Part shown: piece by piece, positions 1-9,505 of the stretch | How the letters are laid out: every line of letters starts with the position of its first letter | Position numbering within the stretch: the stretch's first letter is position 1 | Assembly: GCF_004362215.1 (NCBI RefSeq) | Contig: NZ_SNWR01000001.1 | Span: 1,116,001 to 1,180,000, forward strand | Length of the DNA: 64,000 nucleotides | Direction of reading: 5' to 3' | From: Paractinoplanes brasiliensis | GTDB taxonomy: Bacteria; Actinomycetota; Actinomycetes; Mycobacteriales; Micromonosporaceae | The notes under the pieces: generated by a model | What the model saw: only the letters and a program-made list of their open reading frames with translations | What the model was told of the DNA's origin: nothing | The model's database searches: none | Program-made: the position numbers and the translations under genes

Positions 1-146
1 TGCTCGAGGACCACCTCGGCCGGGCTGGCGCCGTCCTCTCGCAGCCTGCCCACATCGTACGCCGCGTCGGCGCCGACCTGCTCAGCCAGTTTGCGGCGGG
101 CCGGCTCGGTGTCGAACGCGATCAGCTTCGCTGCTCTGAGCCCGAG
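1..146 (-). pseudogene. Internal fragment of a zinc-type alcohol dehydrogenase (truncated, runs off window)
   Basis: Read on the minus strand, this stretch gives GLRAAKLIAFDTEP, then RRKLAEQVGADAAYD, then a PAEVVLE-like segment. This is the Rossmann-fold region of medium-chain (threonine/sorbitol-type) dehydrogenases: end of the first helix, second beta strand with the acidic D after IAF, and the 'GAD' turn. The upstream part of such a gene (catalytic zinc domain) is absent. Immediately upstream lies the 3' part of the LysR gene in another frame, so the fragment has no start of its own. It continues leftwards beyond base 1. I read it as a leftover at a recombination junction near 125-165. An out-of-frame chance resemblance is possible but unlikely given the run of conserved positions. 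Confidence 0.55.
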
Positions 147-1029
147 AGGCGCAGTCGGCGGCGATGATGCCGGCGACGCGGCGGATCGCGGGTGAGGTGT
201 CTCCGGCGCGGGTCGCCAGGGCCAGGTCGACCGTCGCCGGCACGGCCAGTTCGACGTAGGAGACGCCCTCCAGGGCCAGGCTGCGGACCGGTTCGGGCAC
301 CAGCGCCACCCCGAGGCCGGCCGCCACGAAGACGACCAGGGTGACGGTTTGCCCGACCTCCATGATCGGCGAGGGCCGGAAGCCGGCCGCGGCGCAGGCG
401 GCCAGCACGTGCTCGTGCATGGACGAGCGGTGCCCCGAGAAGTGCGTGACGAACGGGTCGGCGGCCAGGTCGGCCAGGTCGATGCGGGACCGGCCGGCCA
501 GCGGGTGCTGGTCGGGCAGCACGGCGACGAGCCGCTCGGTGCGCAGGATCCGGACGTCGAGCTGCGGGCGTTCGACGCCGTCGGGGCGCAGCACGACCAG
601 GTCGTACGTGCCGTCGAGGAGCCCGTCGAGCAGCGCTGGGCTGAGCAGTTCGCTGTGCAGATCGAGCCGGATGCCGGGAGCGGCGTCGCGGATCCGGCGG
701 GCGGCCGACGGCAGCAGGTCGTAGCTGGCCGTGCCGATGAACCCGGCCGACACGTGTCCGGCCCGGCCCGAGGCGACCAGGTCCATGTCGGCCGTGGCAC
801 GGTCGGTCGCGAGCAGGACCGTACGGGCATGGTCGGCGAACCGGCGGCCGGCGTCGGTCAGTTCCACCCGGCGGGTGGTGCGGCGCACCAGCTCGACGCC
901 GAACTCCTGCTCAAGCTTCTTGATCTGCTGCGACAGCGCCGGTTGGGCGATGTGCAGGCGCTCCGCGGCACGGCCGAAGTGCCGCTCCTCGGCCAGCACG
1001 GCGAAAGACCGCAGGTGCCGCAGTTCCAT
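82..1029 (-). CDS. LysR-family transcriptional regulator
   Basis: A 315-residue LysR-type regulator. The winged helix-turn-helix is at residues 1-60 (MELRHLRSF, then a GRAAERLHIAQPALSQQIKKLE-type recognition helix) and the periplasmic-binding-protein-like effector domain follows from about 90 to 290. Start ATG at 1029. It is divergent from the thiolase/CoA-transferase operon with only 70 bp between, the classic LysR arrangement, so it probably controls aromatic (beta-ketoadipate) catabolism in response to a pathway intermediate; that role is inferred. The natural C-terminus seems to end near residue 290. The last ~25 residues (after IIAADCA) are read out of frame through an alcohol dehydrogenase remnant, so the tail is foreign. 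Confidence 0.85.
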   Translation of the reverse strand: MELRHLRSFAVLAEERHFGRAAERLHIAQPALSQQIKKLEQEFGVELVRRTTRRVELTDAGRRFADHARTVLLATDRATADMDLVASGRAGHVSAGFIGTASYDLLPSAARRIRDAAPGIRLDLHSELLSPALLDGLLDGTYDLVVLRPDGVERPQLDVRILRTERLVAVLPDQHPLAGRSRIDLADLAADPFVTHFSGHRSSMHEHVLAACAAAGFRPSPIMEVGQTVTLVVFVAAGLGVALVPEPVRSLALEGVSYVELAVPATVDLALATRAGDTSPAIRRVAGIIAADCASRAQSSEADRVRHRAGPPQTG

Positions 1030-1099
1030 AAGCAGACATTATCAATCGTACGAAAATTGGTATTGGATTCAATCAGTTGTGCCGTCCTACGGTGGCCGG
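1030..1099. promoter_or_regulatory. Divergent promoter/LysR operator region
   Basis: This 70-bp gap between divergent genes is much more AT-rich than its surroundings. It holds the short dyad attggattcaat (1062-1073), and an atcaat...attggt pair just upstream at 1041-1060. LysR regulators typically bind such T-N11-A dyads between divergent promoters. No clear -35/-10 pair was chosen. Confidence 0.45.
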
Positions 1100-2289
<1,190 letters not shown>

Positions 2290-2293
<4 letters not shown>

Positions 2294-2949
2294 CCGCCAC
2301 GATCTGCGCCACCACAGCCGAGGCGGTGGCCGGGATCCGGGACGGCTCGACCGTGCTGATCGGCGGGTTCGGGATGGCCGGCATGCCGGTGCGGCTGATC
2401 GAAGCGCTGATCAACCAGGGTGCACGCGACCTGACCGTGGTGTCCAACAACGCCGGCAACGGCGATACCGGACTGGCGGCGCTGCTGGCCGAAGGCCGCG
2501 TCCGCAAGGTCGTCTGCTCATTCCCGCGGCAGAGCGACTCGTGGGTCTTCGACAGCCTCTACCGGGCCGGGAAGATCGAGCTCGAGGTGGTGCCGCAGGG
2601 CACCCTGGCCGAACGGATGCGCGCCGCCGGCGCCGGCATCGGCGCGTTCTACTGCCCCACCGGGGTCGGCACGCCGCTGACCGAGGGCAAGGAGACCCGC
2701 GACATCGACGGCCGGACGTACGTCCTGGAATATCCGATCAACGGCGACGTCGCGCTGATCGGCGCCCACCGCTCGGATCGGATGGGCAACCTCGTCTACC
2801 GCAAGACCGCCCGCAACTTCGGCCCGGTGATGGCCACCGCGGCGACCACGGTCATAGCGCAGGTCCACGAGATTGTCGCCACCGGCACCCTCGACCCCGA
2901 GTCGGTCGTGACCCCGAGCATCTACGTCGACAGGGTGGTGGCGGTATGA
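2290..2949 (+). CDS. pcaI: 3-oxoacid CoA-transferase subunit A
   Basis: A 219-residue alpha subunit of the family I CoA-transferases (SCOT/PcaI/AtoD). The N-terminal IRDGSTVLIGGFGMAGMP motif is the glycine-rich family signature, and GAFYCPTGVGTPLTEGKE with the later G..GNL segment are also typical. The GTG start at 2290 overlaps the thiolase stop by 4 nt, and the end overlaps the beta subunit by 4 nt, so the subunits are translationally coupled. With the beta subunit it would transfer CoA from succinyl-CoA to beta-ketoadipate. An acetoacetate-specific role is the main alternative; the adjacent thiolase and LysR favour the aromatic pathway. Confidence 0.85.
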
Positions 2950-3641
2950 GCCTCGACAAACACCAGATCGCCGCGCTCATCGCCCGCGACATCCCGGACG
3001 GCGCCTACGTCAACCTCGGGATCGGCCAGCCCACACTGGTCGCCGACCACCTGCCGGACGACTCCGGCGTCGTGCTGCACACCGAGAACGGCATGCTCGC
3101 CATGGGGCCGGCCGCCACCGGCGACCAGATCGACCCCGACCTCATCAACGCGGGCAAGGTGCCGGTCACCGAGCTGCCCGGATCGTCGTACTTCCACCAC
3201 GCCGACTCGTTCGCCATGATGCGCGGCGGGCATCTCGACGTCTGCGTACTCGGCGCGTTCCAGGTCTCGGCCGGCGGGGACCTGGCCAACTGGCACACCG
3301 GCGAACCGGGCGCGATCCCCGCCGTCGGCGGGGCGATGGACCTGGCCATCGGGGCCAAGAGCGTGTACGTGATGATGACGCTGTTCGCCCGGGACGGGAG
3401 CCCGAAACTGGTGCCCTCGTGCACGTACCCGCTGACCGGGATCGGCTGCGTCGACCGCGTCTACACCGACCTCGCCACCTTCCTCATCACTCCGGAGGGG
3501 ATCGAGGTGCGCGAGACGCACGGAATGTCGATCGATCAGCTTCGCGACCGACTCGCAGTGCCGTTGCTGCTTCCGCGGGACCCATCACCATCGGCGGCAA
3601 CGCCTGGCTCGGCGGCGAAGTCATCGTCTGTCCAGGCGTGA
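2946..3641 (+). CDS. pcaJ: 3-oxoacid CoA-transferase subunit B
   Basis: The beta subunit of the same CoA-transferase, starting at ATG 2946 inside the alpha-subunit stop. The catalytic glutamate that forms the CoA thioester is E47 in the TENG motif (family SENG). GGAMDLA and the KLVP..YPLT segment are conserved. The recognisable family sequence ends at about residue 208 (QLRDRLAVPLL). The remaining ~20 residues are unrelated because the frame runs into a hexapeptide-transferase remnant, so the native stop has apparently been lost. The core enzyme should still fold. This is the last gene of the LysR-divergent operon. Confidence 0.85.
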   Translation: MSLDKHQIAALIARDIPDGAYVNLGIGQPTLVADHLPDDSGVVLHTENGMLAMGPAATGDQIDPDLINAGKVPVTELPGSSYFHHADSFAMMRGGHLDVCVLGAFQVSAGGDLANWHTGEPGAIPAVGGAMDLAIGAKSVYVMMTLFARDGSPKLVPSCTYPLTGIGCVDRVYTDLATFLITPEGIEVRETHGMSIDQLRDRLAVPLLLPRDPSPSAATPGSAAKSSSVQA

Positions 3642-3643
3642 CC
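3578..3643 (+). pseudogene. Fragment of a hexapeptide-repeat (maltose/galactoside-type) O-acetyltransferase
   Basis: In the +2 frame this segment reads GPITIGGNAWLGGEVIVCPG followed by VT. That is the late left-handed beta-helix signature of Maa/LacA-type acetyltransferases (usual form: P-x-x-I-G-x-x-W-I-G-x-x-x-x-I-x-P-G-V-T). Only about 22 codons remain, without start or stop, and they are fused to the 3' end of the CoA-transferase gene. I interpret it as a relic left by the recombination that placed the catabolic cassette here. Confidence 0.6.
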
Positions 3644-3789
3644 GGATTCACCTTCGGTTCCTCGGCCGATGATGGCCCGTATGCGGTCCAGGACGTCGAG
3701 CTGGGCGGGGTTGTACAACCCGGTGATCGCTTGACCGATGATCGCCCAGTTACGCGGTCCGCTCAAGGTACCCGCCGTCCGCAGAAAGC
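3644..3789. other. Relic-like segment with no assignable gene
   Basis: After the acetyltransferase relic, the minus strand stays open and reads a protein-like stretch (GPRNWAIIGQAITGLYNP, then QLDVLDRIRAIIGR). It has no plausible start or complete domain. I do not recognise the family. It may be the C-terminal relic of another gene, but chance is possible in DNA this GC-rich. Confidence 0.3.
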
Positions 3790-3815
3790 GGAAGCGGAAT
3801 TCTGTTTCCGGTTCC
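3790..3815. promoter_or_regulatory. 26-bp dyad, candidate TetR operator for the MFS pump
   Basis: The arms are ggaagcggaat (3790-3800) and tttccggttcc (3805-3815). The reverse complement of the right arm is ggaaccggaaa, so 9 of 11 positions pair. It lies about 50 bp before the MFS start and just upstream of a TAGGGT (-10-like) hexamer at 3818-3823. The position suits a repressor site for the TetR encoded by the next gene. Confidence 0.45.
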
Positions 3816-3865
3816 TGTAGGGTCGGCGGCACGAACCGAACCACCGCAGGAAAGTCGAGATCCCC

Positions 3866-5368
3866 GTGGACCCCCGGACCCGTCGTATCCCACTCAACGC
3901 GACCTACGCCGTCCTGGCGGCATCGGTCGTCGTCTTCACCCTGATGCAGTCGTTGCTCACCCCCGTCCTCGCGACGATGGTCACGGTCCTGCACACCAGC
4001 CAGGGCACCGTCACCTGGGTGCTGACCGCGTACCTGCTCTCGGCCTCGATCTTCACGCCGATCATGGGCCGGGTCGGCGACATCCTGGGAAAACGAGGTG
4101 TCCTTGTCCTCACCCTTGTCGCGCTGTCCGTGGGGTCGCTGCTGGCGGCGACTGCCACCACCCTCACGGTGATGATCATTGCCCGGGTCATCCAGGGTGT
4201 CGGCGGTGGCGCTCTTCCGCTGGCCTTCGGCATCATCCGGGACGAGTTCCCCCAGAAGAGAGTTGCCGGAGCCGTCGGGCTGATCGCCTCGCTGAGCGCG
4301 GTCGGCGGGGGTCTCGGCATCGTCCTGGCCGGCCCCGTCGTCGACCACCTGGGCTTCCGCTGGCTGTTCTGGCTGCCCATGATCGCGACGATCGCGACCG
4401 CCGCCGCGGCTCACTTCTGGGTGCCGCCGTCGCCGGCACGAAGCGGCGGAACGGTGAGCTGGCTGCCCGCGGTGCCGCTTTCGGCCTGGCTGGTGTGCCT
4501 GCTGCTGGCGATGAATCAGGCGACCGTCCGGGGCTGGGCCTCACCGGCTGTCATCGGCCTGCTGATCGGGGCGCTCGCGCTGGGCGCGGCATGGATCGCC
4601 GCCGAGCAACGTGCCGCGACTCCCCTGATCGACCTGCGGATGTTGCGCCTGAAGGCGGTATGGACCGGCAACCTGGTCGCTCTGCTCACCGGCGCCGCGA
4701 TGTACGCGGTCTTCGCCTTCCTGCCGCAGTTCGTCCAGACTCCGTCCTCCGCCGGCTACGGATTCGGCGCAGGCATCGCCGAATCCGGTCTGCTGCTCCT
4801 ACCGTCGTCGATCACCATGTTCGCGTCCGGCGCGCTCGCCGGCCGCCTTGCTTCGATCATCGGCGCCAAGCGCGTCGTCGTCCTCGGCTGTCTCATCGCC
4901 GCCGCCTCCATGGCACTGCTGGCCGTCGCTCACGGGCACACCTGGGAGATCTACCTGTCCTCAGCCCTCATCGGCGTCGGGCTCGGACTCGTCTTCGCGG
5001 CCATGTCCGGTCTCGTCGTCGCCGCCGTCCCGCCATCGCAAACGGGCGTCGCCAGCGGCATGAACGCCAACATCCGAACGATCGGCGGCTCGATCGGCGC
5101 GGCGCTGATGGCGAGCGTCGTGACCTCGCAGCTGATGCCGAGCGGCCTGCCCGAGAAGTCCGGTTATACACTCGGCTTCGCCGCGATGGCGGTCGTCCTG
5201 GTGCTGGCCGCCGTGGCCGCGCTCCTACCCGAAGCCCCCGCCACGCCCCGGATGGCTCCGGCCGCGCCGCCGGCTGAGCAGGGCGAACTGGCAACGCGTG
5301 CCGGCGGAGCAGGCGCGCCGGGAGAGGAGTTCTCGTGCGCCGAGACGCGGCCCGGAACCAGGAGCTGA
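3866..5368 (+). CDS. MFS multidrug efflux transporter (DHA2-like)
   Basis: A 500-residue integral membrane protein starting at GTG 3866. Motif A of the major facilitator superfamily is GRVGDILGKR (about residue 70), and motif C-like GGGLGIVLAGP appears at about residue 150. Roughly 14 hydrophobic segments are visible, as in drug:H+ antiporters of the DHA2 group. The C-terminal ~45 residues are hydrophilic and Ala/Pro-rich, and overlap the downstream TetR gene by 34 bp. The pump probably exports a toxic compound from the cytoplasm in exchange for protons. Its regulation is probably by the coupled TetR acting at the dyad upstream. The substrate cannot be read from sequence. Confidence 0.85.
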   Translation: MDPRTRRIPLNATYAVLAASVVVFTLMQSLLTPVLATMVTVLHTSQGTVTWVLTAYLLSASIFTPIMGRVGDILGKRGVLVLTLVALSVGSLLAATATTLTVMIIARVIQGVGGGALPLAFGIIRDEFPQKRVAGAVGLIASLSAVGGGLGIVLAGPVVDHLGFRWLFWLPMIATIATAAAAHFWVPPSPARSGGTVSWLPAVPLSAWLVCLLLAMNQATVRGWASPAVIGLLIGALALGAAWIAAEQRAATPLIDLRMLRLKAVWTGNLVALLTGAAMYAVFAFLPQFVQTPSSAGYGFGAGIAESGLLLLPSSITMFASGALAGRLASIIGAKRVVVLGCLIAAASMALLAVAHGHTWEIYLSSALIGVGLGLVFAAMSGLVVAAVPPSQTGVASGMNANIRTIGGSIGAALMASVVTSQLMPSGLPEKSGYTLGFAAMAVVLVLAAVAALLPEAPATPRMAPAAPPAEQGELATRAGGAGAPGEEFSCAETRPGTRS

Positions 5369-5937
5369 TCCTCAGGAGCGCCCATGAGGTGTTTTCCGAA
5401 CTGGGCACCGATGTGGGCCTGGACGTTGTCGCCGGCCGTGCCGGCGTCGGCGTCGGCACCGTGTACCGCCATTTCCCGAACAAGGACCTCCTGCTCGACC
5501 ACCTGGTGAACACGATGTACGAGGGCCTCATCGCCGCCGCGCAGGAGGCCCTCGCACGAGGAGACGGCACAGGTCTGGAGGACTTCCTCCGCCGGCTCAG
5601 CAGATCTCTGATCGAACACCTCGGCTATTCCGACCGATTCATCAGCGGCCGGGGCCCGGGCGTGGGCGAGCAGCTCGACAGCCTGTTCGACCAACTCCTG
5701 GCCCAGGCCAAGACCCATCGCATGATCAACGACAGCACCACGAAGGCCGACCTCCAGATGCTGATCTGGGGAGTACGCGGTGTCGTCGCCGTGAGCGGCC
5801 CCGTGGCCCCCGACGCCTGGGAACGTTTCCTCGACATCCACCTGGCGGGACTACGCGCAACTCCGTTTCCCAGCGCCAAACCGGGCCCGGACGCCCGACA
5901 GATCAGGGACATGCTGGACGCCCGCGACAAGAATTGA
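5335..5937 (+). CDS. TetR-family repressor, partner of the MFS pump
   Basis: A 200-residue TetR regulator. The HTH lies within residues 1-50 (RRDAARNQELILRSAHEVF, then VAGRAGVGVGTVYRHFPNKD). The ligand-binding C-terminal domain ends at GPVAPDAWERFLDIHLAGL. The GTG start at 5335 has a strong ribosome site (ggagaggag, 5321-5329) and lies inside the end of the transporter gene, so the two are translationally coupled. The role is likely repression of the transporter operon, relieved by the exported compound; this is inferred from arrangement. Confidence 0.85.
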   Translation: MRRDAARNQELILRSAHEVFSELGTDVGLDVVAGRAGVGVGTVYRHFPNKDLLLDHLVNTMYEGLIAAAQEALARGDGTGLEDFLRRLSRSLIEHLGYSDRFISGRGPGVGEQLDSLFDQLLAQAKTHRMINDSTTKADLQMLIWGVRGVVAVSGPVAPDAWERFLDIHLAGLRATPFPSAKPGPDARQIRDMLDARDKN

Positions 5938-5997
5938 GGCGGATGCTGGTCTCGATGGACGGTTCGCTCGTCACTGCTCGGTGAGGGGCGCGCGTGG

Positions 5998-7074
5998 TCA
6001 GCCGTGGACCGTGGCTTTCGACATCTCGTCGATCCATGCGGTTCGGGGCCATCGGCGCTGGCGGTCGGCGCCCGTGCCGTCCCGCCGCAGCCGCCTGAGC
6101 CCGGCGGACACCACGTCCAGGTCGCCGTGTTCGCGCAGTGCCGGGGTAACCCGTTCGACCAGTTCGCCGACCAGGTCCCAGGCCGGCCGAGCCCGCCCGC
6201 TGACCGGGTCGAGGAGCGTGCCGCCCAGCCCGTCGTGGGCGGCGTTCCAGTGCGCGGCGTGCAGCACCACGTCCGGGATCTGCGGGGCCGGACGCCCTGA
6301 CGACGCCTCGGCCAGCGCGGTGCCGACCAAGCCGCGGGCCAGCGCCGCCACCAGCACGGTGTCGTCCGCGGTGAGGCACACGTCGGCCACCCGGATCTCC
6401 ACGGTCGGGAACGACGCGGACGGACGGGAGTACCAGAACACCATGCTCTCGTCCATCATCTCGCCCGAGGCGATCAGCATGCGGACCGTACGGTCGTAGT
6501 CGCCGGCCGATTCCAGGTGCGGCCACGGCCCCAGGCTGGGCCACCGTTCGAGCTGGACGGAACGCCAGCCGGCGTAGCCGGTGTCGGCCCCGCAGTACAG
6601 CGGCGAGTTGACCGCCAGCGCCTGCAGCACCGGCAGCCAGCCGCGCAGCCGCGTGCACACCTCGACGGCCGACGCGACGTCCGGGACGCCGACGTGCACG
6701 TGGCAGCCGCAGACCGCGGGGTCCCGCGCGATCGGCCCGTAGTGGTCGGCTATTGCCTGGAAGCGCGGGTCGTCGGCCGGTTCGCGGTGGTGGTCGGCGA
6801 CGGGAGTGGCACCGACGGCGGCCAGTGTGGCGCCGGTCGCGACGGCCAGTTCGGCGGTCGCCCGCCGTGCGGTGAGCAGTTGCCCGCGCAGGTCGTCGAG
6901 GCCGGTGCAGACCTCCGTCACCATCTCGACCATGCACGACCGGAACTCGCGGCGGTAGCGCCGGCGCAGGTCGCCGGGCAGTCCGGCGACCACCTTCCCG
7001 GCCAGCGGCGCGTTCTCGCCGGTGTGCGGGTCGAGCAGCAGGAACTCCTCCTCGACGCCGACGGTGAGGGTCAT
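5998..7074 (-). CDS. YbdK-type carboxylate-amine ligase (glutamate-cysteine ligase family 2)
   Basis: A 358-residue GCS2-family ATP-dependent ligase. The N-terminus TLTVGVEEEFLLLD, the FRSCMVEMVTEVC strand and CGCHVHVGVPD are the signatures of the YbdK/EgtA-like clade. The later MVFWYSRPSASFPTVEIRVADVC segment is also conserved. Length (about 360-380) is normal. YbdK proteins form gamma-glutamyl-cysteine weakly in vitro and their physiological substrate is unsettled. The start overlaps the methyltransferase stop by 4 nt, so the two genes form an operon. Whether it serves thiol or peptide modification is unknown. Confidence 0.85.
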   Translation of the reverse strand: MTLTVGVEEEFLLLDPHTGENAPLAGKVVAGLPGDLRRRYRREFRSCMVEMVTEVCTGLDDLRGQLLTARRATAELAVATGATLAAVGATPVADHHREPADDPRFQAIADHYGPIARDPAVCGCHVHVGVPDVASAVEVCTRLRGWLPVLQALAVNSPLYCGADTGYAGWRSVQLERWPSLGPWPHLESAGDYDRTVRMLIASGEMMDESMVFWYSRPSASFPTVEIRVADVCLTADDTVLVAALARGLVGTALAEASSGRPAPQIPDVVLHAAHWNAAHDGLGGTLLDPVSGRARPAWDLVGELVERVTPALREHGDLDVVSAGLRRLRRDGTGADRQRRWPRTAWIDEMSKATVHG

Positions 7075-8048
7075 CGGGGCCGGGTGGCGGTCAGCAGCAC
7101 GACGGCGATGCGCTCGGCCCGGGCGTACGCGGGTCCGTCCAGTTCCTCGTCGTAGACGTCCGGGTCGACCTCGCGGTAGGCCCAGGTGAGCCCGGTTCCT
7201 TCGAGCCGCCGGGCCGCCGCCTCGCGCAGCGGGTCGTGGCCGTCGATGATGCCGCAGCCGCTGAACAGCACCAGCGAGCCGCCGGGGGCCAGCCGTTGCG
7301 CGGCCACGTCGATGATCGTCAGGGACAGTTCGTTGCCGTGTTCGCCGCCGCCGTCGCGGTAGGTCCGGCCGGCCGGGTCGATCATGAACGGCGGGTTCGA
7401 GATGATCAGGTCGAACGGGCCGTCGACGTCGTCTAGCAGGTTGCTGCGGAGGGGCTTGACGCCGTCGGCGCCGGCCAGGGCCGCGTTGATCCGGGCGTAG
7501 CGCAGCGCGGTGTCGTTGATGTCGACGGCGAACACTTCCGCCCCGGGGGCCCGTTTCGCCACGCTGATCGCGCCCGCTCCACTGCCTGTGCCGACGTCTG
7601 CGACCCGGGCCGGCGGGTGATCGAGGCCGGTGACGTGGGCCGCGGCGGCGTCGGCCATCCGGTACGTGTCGGGGCCGAAGAACACCGAGTCGGGCGCGTC
7701 GGTCGGGTACGCCGAGTGGACGTAGAGCTCGTCGTCGTACGAGGAAAAACGGACCCGGCTGCGCAGCAGGTCGCCGCTCGGCTCGACGGCGTCGGCCGCG
7801 CGCAGCAGGTCGAGGATCGGCACGGGCAGCACGCCGGGGGTGAAGGGCCGGCTCCAGCCGAACACGTCCCGTACGGTCCGGGCCGTCTCGTTGCCGGGAC
7901 GCCCGTTGACGTGGGCGTGGGTGGCGGGTGTGACGGTGGTGAAGTGGTAGCCGGAGTCCTTGAGCTCGCGGCCGAGTTGCAGCAGCGCCTCGTCGGCGGC
8001 CTGGCTGTCCCCGCCGACGGGAGCGGAAACGGTGTCGGTCGTCGTCAT
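7071..8048 (-). CDS. Class I SAM-dependent methyltransferase (MTS/HemK-like)
   Basis: A 325-residue protein. The SAM-binding motif VADVGTGSGAGAISVAKR is at about residue 145, the acidic VDIN at about 170, and NPPFMI at about 220. NPPF is typical of N-methyltransferases acting on amide, amine or nucleobase nitrogens (HemK/PrmC, RsmC types). An N-terminal ~120-residue domain precedes the catalytic fold, as in RsmC/PrmC-like enzymes. The ATG at 8048 is the only good start. It is translationally coupled to the downstream YbdK-like ligase. Substrate is unknown; the NPPF motif argues against an O-methyltransferase. Confidence 0.8.
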   Translation of the reverse strand: MTTTDTVSAPVGGDSQAADEALLQLGRELKDSGYHFTTVTPATHAHVNGRPGNETARTVRDVFGWSRPFTPGVLPVPILDLLRAADAVEPSGDLLRSRVRFSSYDDELYVHSAYPTDAPDSVFFGPDTYRMADAAAAHVTGLDHPPARVADVGTGSGAGAISVAKRAPGAEVFAVDINDTALRYARINAALAGADGVKPLRSNLLDDVDGPFDLIISNPPFMIDPAGRTYRDGGGEHGNELSLTIIDVAAQRLAPGGSLVLFSGCGIIDGHDPLREAAARRLEGTGLTWAYREVDPDVYDEELDGPAYARAERIAVVLLTATRPR

Positions 8049-8210
8049 GGTCGTGTTGTTCCCCGGAGCGCCCGGGTTACTCGGACGAGATCGTCATCCG
8101 AGCAACCCGCAAAAGCCCGCTCAGTCAGGTGTCGGGGGTTGTGGGTGGTGCGCGGGCCGGTCGCGGATCCACCCTCGTGCGCGCCCAGGCCCGCCGCCTG
8201 TGACCATGGG

Positions 8211-9002
8211 GTGGTGGATGCCACCGAGGCCATGACGGCGTTGCGTGTCACGCCCCGGGACAGTTCGGGACGGCTGGAGTCGCGTTCGGGCGCGGGCGTG
8301 CACCCGGTCACCACGGCCGGCGGCGCACCGGCCTTCCTCAAGGTCGGCGCCGACGAGCGGGAGCTGCGGTTCTACCGCGAGATGCGGGTGCCGGTGCGCA
8401 CTCCCGAGCTGCTGGATTTCCTCGTACGGGGTCAGGAAGTGGCCCTGCTGCTGTCCGCGAGCGGCGCCACCGTCGACATCGCACAGTGGACGGATGTCAT
8501 GTGGGCCGGGCTCTTCGCCGACCTGGCCGCCCTGCACGCGACGCCTCCGCCGCGGTGGGACGCCCCCGATCCGCTGCTGGAGGCCATGGCCCGGCCGGAC
8601 CTCGGCCTGATCCGCGGTTTCTGGGGCGACGACGTGCGGCCCGACCCGGATCACCTGCGGTCGGCCATGTCCGGGGCGGGGCGGGCGTTCGTCCACGGCG
8701 ACTGCCACACCGAGAACATCACCGTGACCGGCGGCTACCTGCACTTCTGTGACTGGCAGTCGGCCGGGGCGGGACGGCCGTCGGCGGATCTGGCGCTGCT
8801 CAGCGTGCGGGCCACCCCGGCGGGCGTACGGGTTCCGCTCGAACGCTTCCCCGCCGGCGAGCCCCTGCGGCAAGCCGTCGAGGCCGAGGAGCTCGCGATT
8901 CTGATCTTCCTGTGGCCCCTGTACGCCGGTTACAACTCCGACGAGGGCAACGAGCGCGTCCGCCGGCGGGGCCGGTCACTGGCTCGCAGCTTGCGAGGGT
9001 GA
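8211..9002 (+). CDS. Aminoglycoside phosphotransferase-fold kinase
   Basis: About 263 residues from GTG 8211; GTG 8214 and ATG 8232 are alternatives in the same frame. The kinase-like catalytic loop HGDCHTENI (Brenner motif HGDxHxxN) lies at about residue 162, and the metal-binding D is in FCDWQSAGAGRP at about 180. A reduced N-lobe (FLKVGADERELRFY) contains the ATP-binding lysine. This is the APH/choline kinase superfamily (Pfam APH). It may phosphorylate an aminoglycoside-like or other small hydroxyl substrate in the cytoplasm. Most such actinobacterial genes are uncharacterised, so antibiotic resistance is not claimed. It ends 27 bp inside the convergent lipoprotein gene. Confidence 0.75.
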   Translation: MVDATEAMTALRVTPRDSSGRLESRSGAGVHPVTTAGGAPAFLKVGADERELRFYREMRVPVRTPELLDFLVRGQEVALLLSASGATVDIAQWTDVMWAGLFADLAALHATPPPRWDAPDPLLEAMARPDLGLIRGFWGDDVRPDPDHLRSAMSGAGRAFVHGDCHTENITVTGGYLHFCDWQSAGAGRPSADLALLSVRATPAGVRVPLERFPAGEPLRQAVEAEELAILIFLWPLYAGYNSDEGNERVRRRGRSLARSLRG

Positions 9003-9470
9003 GCCCGGGTGGTAGGTCAGATCCATGGTGTCGGTGCGCCCCGGCCAGGTGAGCGTGAGATGCCAGCAACCCGGCCGCGGCAGGTCGACGATCGACGGGC
9101 CGGGACCGCCGGCGACCTCGGCCTGGGCGGTCACCGCGGCGCCGGCCAACTCCGCCGTGATCGTCAGGTCGCCCCGCTCGAACGGCGCCCGCGCCACCCA
9201 CAGGATCTTGTTGTTGCGGTCGGGGGCGGGCGGGCTGCTGAGTGGATGACCGAACAGGACGGCCAGCAGCTCACCCCGGTCGCTGAGCACGTGTCTGGTG
9301 CCGCTGCCGTCCCAGCTGAAACCGGCGCGGGCCCACTCGGGCAACGCTTCGGTGCTGATCGTCTCGCCGCACGCCGCGTCGGTCGTGCGCGGCGGGTCGG
9401 CGGTGCGCGGCGAATCGGAGCTGCAACCGGCCAGCAGCAGAACGGCAGCGGCGACGGCGAGTGTCCTCAT
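8976..9470 (-). CDS. Putative secreted lipoprotein
   Basis: A 164-residue protein. Its N-terminus MRTLAVAAAVLLLAGCSSDS is a clear lipoprotein signal with lipobox LLAGC (lipidated cysteine at residue 16). Mature residues include two further cysteines, in ACGET and RPGCWHL; the latter resembles a beta-sandwich strand. The sequence WHLTLTWPG near the C-terminus suggests an all-beta fold. No family was recognised. ATG 9470 is the start. The 3' end overlaps the convergent kinase gene by 27 bp. Confidence 0.75.
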   Translation of the reverse strand: MRTLAVAAAVLLLAGCSSDSPRTADPPRTTDAACGETISTEALPEWARAGFSWDGSGTRHVLSDRGELLAVLFGHPLSSPPAPDRNNKILWVARAPFERGDLTITAELAGAAVTAQAEVAGGPGPSIVDLPRPGCWHLTLTWPGRTDTMDLTYHPGSPSQAASQ

Positions 9471-9505
9471 ACCTGTAAGGACACCACCGTCGCCGCCCGG
9501 GTTCC

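Noticed and set aside
8211..9002. Aminoglycoside-resistance gene
   Set aside because: The fold is clear, but APH-fold kinases are very diverse in actinomycetes and no specific resistance subfamily was recognisable.
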